A DNA stretch of 64,000 nucleotides from Closterium sp. Naga37s-1 (lineage: Eukaryota > Streptophyta > Zygnematophyceae > Desmidiales > Closteriaceae): the NCBI GenBank assembly GCA_947471745.1, contig CANJKZ010000922.1:924501-988500 (forward strand), written 5' to 3'. Position numbers and translations under genes: made by a program. The notes beneath the pieces are model-generated. The model was given only the letters and a program-made list of their open reading frames with translations. It had not been told where the DNA came from and did no database searches. Within the stretch, counting starts at the first letter, position 1. Each line of letters opens with the position of its first letter. Below are positions 1 through 10,310 of the stretch, one piece after another.

Positions 1-2
1 GA

Positions 3-2409
3 GCTGGAGACCTTACGGATTCTGGTACTATTGGCACTGGTGGTGCTGGAGCTGGAGGAGCTGGAGTTGGTGGCCCTAGCGCAGGTGGTGCTGGAGTTGG
101 AGGCCCTGCTGTTGCAGGTGCTGGAGCTGGAGGAGCTGGAGCTGTTGCCCCTGGTGGCATTGTGCGGCCGCGACCGTACTTCGTTCCCCTACTCCAGCAG
201 GTTCTTGGTACCCCGCCTCCTGCTGCCCTTACTCCTCCCCTCCTGTGTCCCCCGCTTGACCAGTCACAGCCGCCGTTACAGCCAGCCTCCCCACTGCCTG
301 CTCCTTCTCCTTACACTGAGCAGTCTGGTGGTCTTACAGAGCGCCGTGAGCCTGTGTCTCGTCCTGTCTCGCCTGTTCACACTACTCGTCGCGTTCCTCG
401 TTTGCGTCCTCCTCCTGTCCCCGGCACGCACGCTATGGCACTCCGTCCATCCTCTGTTCCACTGCGTGTTCCTCTGCCCCCTTTTTCTGAGTCCTCTCTT
501 CCTGAGGTCACTGACCCTGCGTCTGATCGAGCTCATGCTGCCAGTCCCACTGTCTCTCGTCTCCTCGCCACTGCTGTCACTGACCCTTCCTTTGAGTCTG
601 CTGCTGCGTTTGCTCTAGTTGCTGAGCTGCTTGACTTTGCTGCTGCTTGTCGTCTAGACTACGCCACTGCTCTTGTTGCTGAGTCTGCGTCTGCCAGTCC
701 TCCATACGTCGGGGGTGAGTGTGCTCTTGGCACGGACGTCCTTGAGGACAGGCAGGAGGACTTTGAGTGTCTTGCACCTGCTGTACCTCGTTTCGCTTCC
801 ATGCTGCTTGCCCTTGAGGGAGACCCGGATGCTCTAGACATCCCGACCCCGCGCTCTTTTGTAGAGGCGATTACGGGTCCTTACTCCTCTCAGTGGCAGG
901 CAGCCATGGATGCCAAGATGGCATCCTGGAAGTCCACAGGCACCTACGTCGACAAGGTTCCCCTACCTGGGGCAAACATAGTCGATGGCATGTGGATCTT
1001 TAGGGTGAAGCGGCCGCCGGGTTCTCCGCCTGCCTTCAAGGCGCGTTACGTTGCTAGAGGCTTCAGTCAGCGACAGGGAGTTGACTACTTCCAGACCTTC
1101 TCCCCCACCCCAAAGATGACTACTCTTCGGGTGTTGCTGCACGTCGCTGCTCAGCGTGACTACAAGTTACACTCTCTGGACTTCAGCACAGCTTTCCTGT
1201 AGGGCAGCCTGCACGAGGAGATCTGGCTGCGCCGCCCACCTGGTTTCACTGAGTCTTTTCCTGCAGGTACTCAGTGGAGTCTTCGGCGGCCAGTCTACGG
1301 TCTCCGCCAAGCGCCTCGCGAGTGGCACGACACAATGAGGACTACACTTGCGGCTCTTGGGTTTGCTTCTGCTACTGCTGACCCATCGCTGTTTCTACGC
1401 ACCGACACCTCGCTGCCGCCTTTCTACGTCCTTGTCTACGTCGACGACCTCGTCTTTGCCACTGCTGACACTGAGGCACTGACTCTTGTGAAGTCGGAGC
1501 TGCAGAAGAGACACACCTGCACTGACCTGGGTGAACTGCGCAGCTATCTTGGCTTGCAGATCACCCGGGACAGAGCTCGGCGCACCATTACCCTGACTCA
1601 GTCACACATGGTGCACCAGGTCCTTCAGCGCTTCGGCTTCCAGTTCTCCTCGCCACAGCCCACTCCTCTGTCTACCAGCCACTCGCTCTGAGCTCCACCT
1701 TCGGACAAGTCCGTAGAGCCGAGTGGTCCGTACCCAGAGCTTGTGGGTTGCCTCATGTACCTGATGACGTGCACTCGACCCGACCTCGCGTACCCTCTCA
1801 GCCTCCTGGCTCGCTAGGTGGCTCCCGGCAGGCACCGAAAGGTGCACCAAGAGGGTACTGCGTTACTTGTGCAGTACGTCAGGCATGGGGCTCGTGCTTG
1901 GAGGACGGGGTCCAGTTGTCCTCACCGGTCACGCAGACGCCTCCTGGGTTGACGACTCAGCTACGCAGCGGTCGTCACGGAGTTACACCTTCAGCCTTGG
2001 TTCCGGCTCTGTTTCTTGGCGGTCTACTCGCTCGTCTTCGGTTCTCAGCTCCAGTTGTGAGGCTGAGATCTACGCCGGGGCCATGGTTGCTCAGGAGCTA
2101 TGCTGGCTCACCTACCTGCTGACTGACTTGGGAGAGCAGCCTCGTTCGCCTCCAGTTCTGTACGTAGACAACAAGGCCATGATTGCCTTGTGTTAGGAGC
2201 ACAGACTGGAGCACAGAACGAAGCACATCGCTCTGCCATACTTCCTTGCTTGAGAGTTGCAGCAGCGTGGCCAGCTTCGTCTTGCGTACGTGGCCACTCG
2301 GGCCAACACTGCTGATGTCTTCACCAAGGCACTTCCGCCTGGTGATCATCAACGCTTTGTTACTGTGTTAGGCCTTGTGCCTACTTTGCCTCACTTGCTT
2401 ACTGCTTGA
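3..2409 (+). pseudogene. Element A: decayed Ty1/copia pol (linker, RT, RNase H), 5'-truncated by window edge
   Basis: The frame is open from base 3 with no start in view. It opens with a Gly/Ala-rich linker (GAGGAG-type repeats, about residues 4-54), then a Pro/Ser-rich spacer, then the reverse transcriptase: fingers 'FKARYVARGFSQRQGVDYF', the 'YGLRQAPREWHD' motif, and catalytic YVDD at 1437-1448. RNase H follows (SSSCEAEIYAGA, YVDNKAMIAL) and the typical copia C-terminus 'ANTADVFTKALPPGDHQR' leads to a stop at 2407-2409. Breaks seen: TAG at 1200-1202, TGA at 1689-1691, TAG near 1815, a frameshift near 1840 with loss of a few residues, TAG at 2194-2196, and TGA near 2254. RT and RNase H would copy element RNA into cDNA in cytoplasmic particles; this copy cannot make them. 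Confidence 0.9.
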
Positions 2410-2607
2410 CTCTGCTTGTACTGTGATCTCTATATATACCTGCATGCTTGCACTTGCTAGGGTATGTTCACTTTATTGTTTGTTCTCTTTATATAACTCT
2501 GTATGTGAACTGGCCTTGTGGCCCGTTGCTTGTGCTCGGACTGTGTGGTGACTTTGTGATCCACCCTGAGCTTGCTTTGCTTTTCTTGACTGGTCTTGTG
2601 ACCACTT
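2410..2607 (+). other. 3' untranslated remnant of element A
   Basis: This is AT-richer non-coding sequence after the pol stop. About 55 bp (2530-2585) closely match 32858-32915, just before the 3' LTR of TRIM2, which places it near the 3' end of family A. No LTR follows: at about 2608 the sequence switches within a few bases into the RT of family B. The 3' LTR of A has therefore been lost. Confidence 0.6.
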
Positions 2608-3461
2608 GGCTGCACTATCAGTCCTACATCGACAAGCTGCTTAGGCGCTTCATCGATGAGGAGCAGTCAGTTCGGTGTCCGAAGATGCCTGTTTCCGTCG
2701 ATGCCTATGCCGAGCTGACTTTCAACGATGAGGACTACCAGTCGCGCGAAGAGGAGTACCGTTAGAAGGCCGGTTCACTGTAGTTCGCTGCCACGACAAC
2801 TCGGCCCGACATCGCTTTCGCGTGCACCAAGCTTGGGTCCGGTCTGACGGTGAGGAGCAACCAGCACTGGCGCGAGGTCGATCACCGCCTCACCTATCTC
2901 GCCGACACGCGCGATGCTGCTCTGGAGTTCGACGGCGGGCCAGAAACTCTGAAACTAGTCGGCTACGCAGACGCGGACGACGCTGGTGATAAGCAGACGT
3001 GCAGAAGTACGAATGGCTACGTTTTCACCTTCCGCGGCGCAGCTGTCTCCTGGACGAGCCAACGCATCAAGTGCGTGACTCTGTCTTCGACGGAGTCCGA
3101 GTATATCGTAGCCACCAAAGCTGGCAAAGAGGCTCGTCGATTTTGATTCCTCCTCGCCGAGTACTAGCTCCTCGATGCTGGGATGCCAACTGCTCTTAAC
3201 GTGGACAATTAGTCCGCCATCTCGGTCGCTGAGGGCTTGGGGTCGAAGGGCAACCTCAAGCACATGGAGCGACGTTACGCCTGCTTGCAGCAGATGGTAA
3301 AACGCAAGAAGATTGCGCTAGAATACATCCCAACTTCCGAGCAGCCGGCGTACTTCCTCACTAAGGCTCTGCATTTTCCGGCATTCAACTGGTGCTCTGT
3401 TGCGGTCGGCCAGGTTTGCCTCGCCAAAATCGGCGACGACGATGACGACGTACAGCAGTAA
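2608..3461 (+). pseudogene. Element B1: 3' part of a copia pol (end of RT, RNase H)
   Basis: The sequence begins abruptly inside RT at 'WLHYQSYIDKLLRRFIDEEQ', which aligns with 'LWLHQQSYVDKLRRHFIDEEQ' of B2 near 30615. RNase H follows: 'GYADADDAGDKQT', 'CVTLSSTESEYI', 'VDN.SAISVAEGLG', 'KHMERRYACLQQM', 'YIPTSEQPAYFLTKALHFPAF', ending DDDVQQ and TAA at 3459-3461. Breaks: TAG at 2763-2765, a further stop in the RPD motif region, TGA near 3144, and TAG near 3210. All catalytic parts upstream are absent. B1 and B2 belong to the same subfamily through both coding region and 3' UTR. Confidence 0.85.
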
Positions 3462-3602
3462 GTGCCATGTCCTCTAACATGGCTGGTGTGGTGATCGGTG
3501 TGCCGGGGTGTGCATGCCGACGAAATATCCCCTTGTATTCTATTATGTAGGTTCAGAGTGGACCATGTGTATGGGGGCCCAACCTTGAGCTGGGCAAGGG
3601 AG
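3462..3602 (+). other. B1 3' UTR with polypurine tract
   Basis: The 3' UTR shares most bases with the equivalent region of B2 (31445-31496 plus 33096-33188), which shows the pre-insertion site of TRIM2. It ends in the purine run GGGCAAGGGAG directly before the TGTCGAGG start of the LTR, as expected for the plus-strand primer. Confidence 0.65.
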
Positions 3603-3831
3603 TGTCGAGGAGAAAAGGCCCCGCCCTTACTTGGGCGAAGTCGGTCGTGCCTTTCGGAGCACAACGGTGTTCGTTTTGTGGTCATCGGCGACTTCGGGGA
3701 CTTTTATTTGGATGCGACAGCCTCTGGGACTCTGATCTCTGTGCGACGGGTCGACTTTCGACGATCTTAAATCGTCGAAATTGAAGTGTTGTTTCTGCTC
3801 CACCCAACTGCCCGTCGACGAGGCACTTGTC
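3603..3831 (+). repeat. B1 3' LTR, first part (interrupted by element D)
   Basis: It starts TGTCGAGG right after the polypurine tract and stops at TTGTC, the target site duplicated by element D. The rest of the LTR resumes at 11745. A perfect hairpin with 10-bp arms lies at 3756-3780. Confidence 0.7.
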
Positions 3832-5281
3832 TCTTGAAAATTAAGTAAAGGATGAGAAAGGGTAAATAGCAAGTAGAAAGAAAAGTCCTAGAAAAAAAGG
3901 TTGAAAACAAGACAAAGGTGATAAGGTAAAGAAACTCTTGAAGTAGGGATTGATTTAGAATATAAATGCTTTAAATGAGAAGGGTAAAGATAAGATAATA
4001 ATAAACTTGAAAGAAAGATGATGAAAACATTAAAAGGGAAGGAAATATTTGCTTAAAGAAGATCTTCAATAAGTGATTTATAAAAAGGTAAAGGGGGTTG
4101 AAGGTAAAACAAACTTGGTAATAGCAAATAAAATTTGAGAAGGAATGAGACTTGATAAGAATGAAGAATCCTTAAATAAAGAAGCTTGAATAGAGAAGAA
4201 TCTTGAACATAACAAGAAAGCTCGAATAGGGAGGCTTAATAAAACAACGAAGAAGTGACTTACCTTAAAAGAGTCTTACTTGTTATATTGAAGGAGCTTT
4301 GTAACTTGGAGAAGCCAAGCTTGAATTGTAGATCTTGACTGTTGAAACGAGAATGAGATCCAAACTTGAGTGTTGAGTAGTTGATCTTGATTGTTGTATG
4401 GAGAAGAGTCTCCAAGCTTGAGTGTTGAAAAGTAGAGCTTGAATCTCGATAATAAGAAAGACAAAGCCTGGTGTTGAAGCATTAAAACTTAAAATGCACT
4501 AGTCCAAAGGAGGTACATGATGGACTTGAGGAGCAACCATTAATAACAATCTAAAAGAAAGACTTTGCAGCATAAACTTCTCTAGATTTAGAGAACATGG
4601 CTATGAGCTTAGATTGGGAGAGGTTGGTGATAAGAGTGGAGCCTTAGAAGTTGGGCATAAGGAGGAGGACTTTGAAGGTGGCCTTGAGATAAATTGTAGT
4701 GGAACTTGTAGAGAGCTTGGGTGTAAAAGTGACTTGAAAAAGTTGTTGTGAGGAAATGAGGTGAACCCTTTTGTATTTGGTGGAGCTTGATGTTGGATGA
4801 AGGATGGGGAAAAGATGAATGATTGTGATTGGTTGAGTTGGATAAGGTGGGGGTGATGAATGTGGCCTTGAATTGAAGGCTTGGTGAGGAGAATGAATGT
4901 GGTCTTGAAATTAAGGCTTGGTGAGTGGGATGAATTTGGCTTTGATTTTAAGGCTTGGTGAGTGGGAAGAATGTGGCTTGGATTTGAAGGTTTTTGTATG
5001 GAATCTTTTGTTTGATTGGTGGATGATGGGATGGGAAGGATGATGAGGATAGGAGGAGAGATGAGGTGGAGGATTGATAAGTTTTGATTGGTGAAAAGAT
5101 GATGATGCTTTGCTGTCTGGAGATATGAAGGGTTTGGTGGCGAGTGGGCATTTTTGCAAGATGCCTTTTGTAGGTTCGAATTTTCGGCTGACGGGGAAAC
5201 TGTGGCGAAATTTTTCGCCACGTGAAATTTTGTCCCGCCAGCCAGGTGCCACGCGAGCAGCTGCAGCAGTTCATTCCAACA
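3832..5281 (-). repeat. Element D 3' LTR
   Basis: 1450 bp. In element orientation it runs from TGTTGGAATG to TTTTCAAGA. It is longer than its partner by 16 bp near 5205-5225 (a CGCCACGTG-containing insert). It contains four degenerate units of about 35 bp (4853-4990) built on 'GAATGTGGCTTGAATTGAAGG'-like words. Frames crossing this LTR are not genes. Confidence 0.9.
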
Positions 5282-7805
5282 CCCCCCCGCACTGCTGACC
5301 CTCAGAGCGAGATGAAGAAGGAGCGGAAGGGACAGCAGTGGAGAAGCACTCAAGAGACTCGAGCGGCACCAATCCAGCACGTTGGCGGCCAAGAACGAAG
5401 AAGTGCCGTGGAAGTATCGTAGAAATTCAGCAGCCTGGTCCGGGGTGCTGCAGTAAGCTGGTGTCACAACGTTGTTCTTAATCAGCTCCCGAATGTAGTG
5501 ATACTGTGTATCGATGTTCTTTGTGCAACCATGATAGACCGGGTTCTTGCTTAAGGCAATCGCCGATGTGTTGTCAATGTGTAGAACGGTCGGCTCATGC
5601 TGGGGAAGACCCAACTCCGTCAGCAACCCTCTTAACCACACAGCCTCTCTTGCTCCTTGCGTCACAGCCATGTATTCCGCCTCCGTTGAAGATGGGGCCA
5701 CACAGCCTTACTTCTTTGACTGCCAAGAAATTGCTGCTCCCGCCATCACAAACATGTAGCCTCCCGTAGATTTGCGCTTTGAGAGAGGACCTGCCCTATC
5801 CGCATCCGTGAAGCCATGCAAGACACTACCATGCTCATGTCCATGAAAGAAGAGACCAAAAGATTTAGAGCCAGAGAGGTAGCGCAGGACACGCTTCGCA
5901 GTGTTCAAGTGTTGGGTAGAAGGTGAGGAAAGGAATTGAGAAAGCATGCCTACAGCATGAGAGAGATCTGGGCGGGTGCAGACGGATGCGTACATGAGGC
6001 TACCGACAATGCTCTGGTAAAGATTAATGTCAAGGGGGGAAAGGAATGATGAAGGAGGTGCGGTGGAAGAAGAAGGGGATGAAGGAGATGAAGGCGCAAG
6101 AGCCTCGTGAAACTCGTCCCAGTCAGAAAGGGGTTCAGACTGTGTGAAACCTTGTGCCAGCAGGACGGACTCCAATGCGTGATACCAAACCCGTGGAGCT
6201 TGCTTCAACCCATACAGGGACTTGTGCAGCCTGCAGACCCTCTCAGTACCATCGTAATACCCATCAGGTTGAGCCGTGTAGATCTCCTCCTCTAAAATGC
6301 CGTAAAGAAAGGCGTTGGAGACGTCGAGCTGAATTATGTAGAGATCCATCCGTACTGCCATGCCAAGAAGAGCGCGTACACTGGTGTACTTGGCGACTGA
6401 AGCAAATGTTTCATTATAATCTTGTCTAGGAACTTGAGAATATCCTTTGGCGACCAAACGAGCCTTGAACTTGTCCAGGGATCCATCACCCTTCACCTTC
6501 ACCCGGTAGACCCATTTTACTCCCACAAGCTTCTTTCCTTTGGGTAATGGCTCCAAAGTCCAAGTTCCCCGGTCGAGTAAACTTTCCAGTTCTACCTTTT
6601 CCGCTGCTAACCACTGCTCCTTAAATGGTCCTGCCATAGCTTCTTTACGATTGAGAGGCTCGGGTGGAAGTTGGGAAATGGCGAAACAGGTGGCATGGAT
6701 CCTGCATTGGAAGCAGGTACGGCCGCTACATGAATGACTTGGAGGTGAGCCGAGGATGGAGTATGGTACATGAGAGGTGAAGTGCGCAGAAGACGAAGTA
6801 GAGAATGTTGGTGGTGCTGCAAAGGACGACCTGCTCACGTCTGGTGGATAATTGATATCGATCCGGTTGGGTGACTTTGGTGGTGCTGCTGGTTGAGAAT
6901 GGACTTCTGATGGAGCGCTAGCAGTTGGAATTGTCGAATGCTGGATATGAGAAGATCTGTGTTGTTGTGTTGGAGGTGGCTGCATGGCTGACGGTAGGAG
7001 TTGATGATGATCTGGAAGGTGAAGAAGGGCTGCTGGACGATAGCCGCTGGGCCGATGAACGACGAGAGGTGTGAGGGAAGGTTGAAGAGTGTGAGTGTCG
7101 GGAGGATGTTGTTGTTGCTGCTGGTGCTGCTGCAGAATATGAGAGGATTGAAGAGGAGGAGGTAAATCGGGTGGAGATGGTTGCTGGTGTGATGGAGGCG
7201 GTGACGGTTGCTGCTGTGATGATGGTGTAGGAACTCCACTTAGGATGATTGTTGGAAGTTCGAAATCTGCAAAGGTAGAAAAGGGAGGAACTTGAGAGGA
7301 CACAAGAGGGAAAGAAGATTTCCAGGACGACGGGGACATGTCTTCATAGAAGATCACGTCCCTTGACACAATATCTATTTTTAGGAAAGGATCCCATATT
7401 AACCAACCCTTACTCTCTTTGGCCATGCCCAGATGCATGCCCCATGCTGCCTTGCTTTCAAACTTATTGCGTTTATCATCCAACACCTTGTACTGACTCA
7501 TACAGCCAAAAACTCGAAGCATTGACACATTTGGCTTTATGCTGTATAATGCCTCATAGGGAGCTTGTCACCCTCAACAAGAGAGCTTGTCAGCCGACGA
7601 TTCTTGACCCAAGCAGCATGGGTAACAGCTTCTCCCCACCATGAGTCATCCAAATTCATGTGGGAAAGAAAACCTCTTGAGATCTCTTGAATCGTACGGT
7701 TGTACCTCTCAGCAGTACCATTTTGTTGAGGTGTTGCTCTGCATGATAATTGCTGCTCAACTCCAAGGTTGGCAAGAAAAAAGCAGAAAGAATTTGACAT
7801 GTACT

Positions 7806-7943
7806 TGTCAAAGGTCCACTGGTGATCCCCGATTGATCCTAGGGAAGGGTTACAGGCTCGTTGTCCTGGGGGGTTATGGGCGCACTGACCCGCTACTTAA
7901 CAAGCCCTTTTATCCCAGTGGTCTAGTGGCTGGGATTCTGACA
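7806..7943 (+). repeat. TRIM1 5' LTR
   Basis: 138 bp, TGTCAAAGG to GGGATTCTGACA. It differs from the 3' copy at three sites (early A/G, late G/A and C/T). Confidence 0.93.
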
Positions 7944-7976
7944 TGGTATCAGAGCGAAGGTCTCGGGTTCGAATCC
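7919..7976 (+). promoter_or_regulatory. Candidate tRNA-like RNA polymerase III promoter in TRIM1
   Basis: TGGTCTAGTGG at 7919-7929 resembles an A box, and GGTTCGAATCC at 7966-7976 matches the B-box consensus exactly. The spacing is tRNA-like. A TTTT tract, a possible Pol III terminator, sits just upstream in the 5' LTR (7908-7911) and at the same place in the 3' LTR (8115-8118). The A box is inside the LTR and the B box inside the 69-bp internal region. Function is inferred only. Confidence 0.45.
7944..7955 (+). other. TRIM1 primer-binding site (initiator-Met tRNA type)
   Basis: TGGTATCAGAGC directly abuts the 5' LTR. This is the usual plant copia primer site, complementary to the 3' end of initiator tRNA-Met. 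Confidence 0.9.
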
Positions 7977-8012
7977 CAGTGTGTGCACTTCGGGCATCCC
8001 AGTGCGGGGGGG

Positions 8013-8150
8013 TGTCAGAGGTCCACTGGTGATCCCCGATTGATCCTAGGGAAGGGTTACAGGCTCGTTGTCCTGGGGGGTTATGGGCGCACTGACCCGC
8101 TACTTAACAAGCCCTTTTATCCCAATGGTCTAGTGGTTGGGATTCTGACA
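8013..8150 (+). repeat. TRIM1 3' LTR
   Basis: 138 bp, TGTCAGAGG to GATTCTGACA, followed at once by the GTACT duplication. Confidence 0.93.
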
Positions 8151-10298
8151 GTACTCTCCTCCACGATCTGAACAAAATATCTTGACCTTGAGACCCAACT
8201 GGCGCTCAACGTAAGGGAACCAGGACTGAATAACACTGGGTGCTTCATCTTTGGATCCAAGAAGGGAGATCCATGCAAATTTTGTATGATGATCAATGAG
8301 TGACATGACATATTTTTTCCCAGTACGACTCGGTGTACGGGAAGGACCCATCAGGTCACTATGAATGAGCTCAAGTGGTCGAGAGATTTCAGACTCAGAA
8401 GAATAGAAAGGATGACGAGGAAGCTTAGCTTCAACACAAGTGTGACACGATGACTGAGAGGATGACAATTGGTTGGAGATGATAAGACCATCAACGCTTG
8501 CGTGTGCTTGCATGCGTGTGATACTAGACTCTTCAGGATGACCGAAACGACAATGCCAAGTGTAGGGAGGTGCAGATGTGCCAGGGTGAAGTCTTACTGA
8601 CGTGGTAGCGGCAGCAACTGAGGGACTGTTGTCGGCCTTGGGAGGTGGCTGCGCATCGATCTCCACTCGATAGAGACGTTCATTGCGAACACCTCTTGCA
8701 ATATGATGCCCAGTTGGAGCACGAACCTGCACTGAACCATCTGAGAAAGAAATAGAAATACCCTTCTCTTCCATTTGACCAATTGAGAGAAGGTTTGCAC
8801 CAAGTGAGGGGACAAGCAAGATGCCTGAGAATGACATATGAATCCCCTCTGGACTGAAGAAAGTCATTGTTCCCTCTGCTTGAACTGGCACTGAATGGTT
8901 GCTAGAAACAACCACTTCCTTCACATTAGAGGGCTTCAGACTGTGAAGGAGGGATGCATGAGGGGTCATATGTTGATCGCATCCACTGTCCAGAAACCAA
9001 ATCTTGGGGTCCTGTGTAAGGGCATGGAGACAAGAAGATGATGCAAATGCAAAACTCAGTGTACTTGGTTGAGTTGAGTCTTTCGCATGTGCCACGTATG
9101 GGGTCTGCGAAGTGTTGGCTTGATGAGTCGCATCTGGTGTGAAAGCGAGATGTGGCACAGAGGGAACAGAGACTTGGTTTTGAGAGGGGACTTGGGAAGC
9201 ATTTTGAAAAGATGGTCCATGATACGCATTGTCTGGTTGATATCCTGGGGGGGTATAGGATGTGATAGCAAGGGCAGCCTTTCCTTTGTCAGAGAGGAGA
9301 GATGAAGGTGGTGTCCAGTTCGCAGGACGTATATTGCATTTGAACCAAGGATGTCCCCATTTATGACAATAATGACACTCAAACTGATATCTTGATTTTG
9401 GCTTGTTTGGAATCTGATTGGAATACAATGCAAACTGAGAAATGTGATTGGGTATGGGTTGTCCAAGAACAGAGTGTGCTTGGGTAGGAGAAGACTTACT
9501 CCACTGAAACTTACTCTATTGTTGAACTCCTTGTTTAGGACGATAGTTGGCGTTTGTCATTCCACTCCATGCTAGTCCAGGGTCCCTTTGAAGCTTTGCA
9601 AGCTCTCTTGTCTGGTGCTCAGTGATGAGTGTGTTGAAGATGAAATCTCTGGTCCTTGTCTCTTCAGGAAACGATTGAATTGTGCTCCTCATTGTGCTCC
9701 AAGTAGATGAGAGTCCAGCCAGAAGAATGGTGATGAAGACGGACTCCGGTACTTCAAGGTCGAGAAGTGTAGCTTCGTAAAGAATCATCTCGCCACGTTG
9801 TAAGTAGTCGGGGATGGGTTCACTATCCCCCATACGAAGAGATACAACCTTGTTCCAAAATTCTGCCTTAGAGCCTTGAGAAACAGGTTGATGAAGGCGT
9901 TTGAGTCGGTCCCAAGCAGCTCTGGCACTGTCCTTTTGAGATGATACGAGGAGGAGGGGTTGAGAGTATGTATCTTGAATGGAAGAGAGAAGATAAAGAG
10001 AAGCTTCAGCATTTCTCTTTATCCAGTTGCTTTGTTCCTGAGCATGTGCAGCAGTTGAAGGAGGAACAACTTGCCCGGTGTAGATGCCCCACAAATCAAG
10101 AAGGGTGGCAGCTTGTTGAAAACGAATACTCCACGATGTGAAGCCCTTGCCATTGAAACGCGGGAGTTCCAACTTTGGAACTAAGGAGGAGGTAAAGGTG
10201 GATGTAGATGGTGAAATAGACAGAGATGGTGTATTAATCATAGGGGGTGCTGCTTTAGAAAGTGCGCACGGATAGAGCAACAAAAGGAACAAACTCGA

Positions 10299-10310
10299 GC
10301 TCTGATACCA
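10299..10310 (-). other. Element D primer-binding site
   Basis: The minus strand reads TGGTATCAGAGC immediately inside the 5' LTR (10311-11744), the initiator-Met type. Confidence 0.88.

Larger units (their letters stand above)
7806..8150 (+). mobile_element. TRIM1: 345-bp terminal-repeat retrotransposon in miniature
   Basis: Two 138-bp direct repeats (7806-7943 and 8013-8150, three differences) enclose only 69 bp. Each starts TGTCA and ends TGACA. The primer site TGGTATCAGAGC follows the first repeat immediately, and a G-run (GTGCGGGGGG) precedes the second. A perfect target duplication GTACT lies at 7801-7805 and 8151-8155. The integrase frame of element D reads correctly again once insert and duplication are removed. 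There is no coding capacity, so it must use proteins from an autonomous element. The strand is set by the primer site. Confidence 0.95.
5282..10241 (-). pseudogene. Element D gag-pol, broken
   Basis: The chosen start is the ATG at 10241-10239 (MINTPSLSIS), 58 bases after the primer site. Gag carries 'LPRFNGKGFTSWSIRFQQA' and the CCHC knuckle CHYCHKWGHPWFKC. Then come protease (WFLDSGCDQHM), the HHCC region (HCRFGH...CHTC), integrase Asp residues in HSDLMG and CSDRGGEY, Glu in GTAERYNRTI, RT and RNase H (STEAEYMAV, HIDNTSAIAL). Breaks: TAG at 9518-9516, TRIM1 at 7806-8150 inside integrase, a 1-base deletion near 7560, TAA at 5710-5708, and a large in-frame deletion near 6130 that removes the RT segment with the catalytic YVDD. 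D could not reverse-transcribe even with its stops ignored. A His/Gln/Pro-rich spacer lies between integrase and RT. Confidence 0.9.

Noticed and set aside
4601..5250. Ser/Pro/His-rich continuation of the D RNase H frame
   Set aside because: It runs into the LTR past the polypurine tract; repeats in the LTR keep frames open by chance.
7912..7985. A complete tRNA gene in TRIM1
   Set aside because: A and B boxes are present but I could not fit a full cloverleaf with paired acceptor stem; kept as promoter-like motif only.
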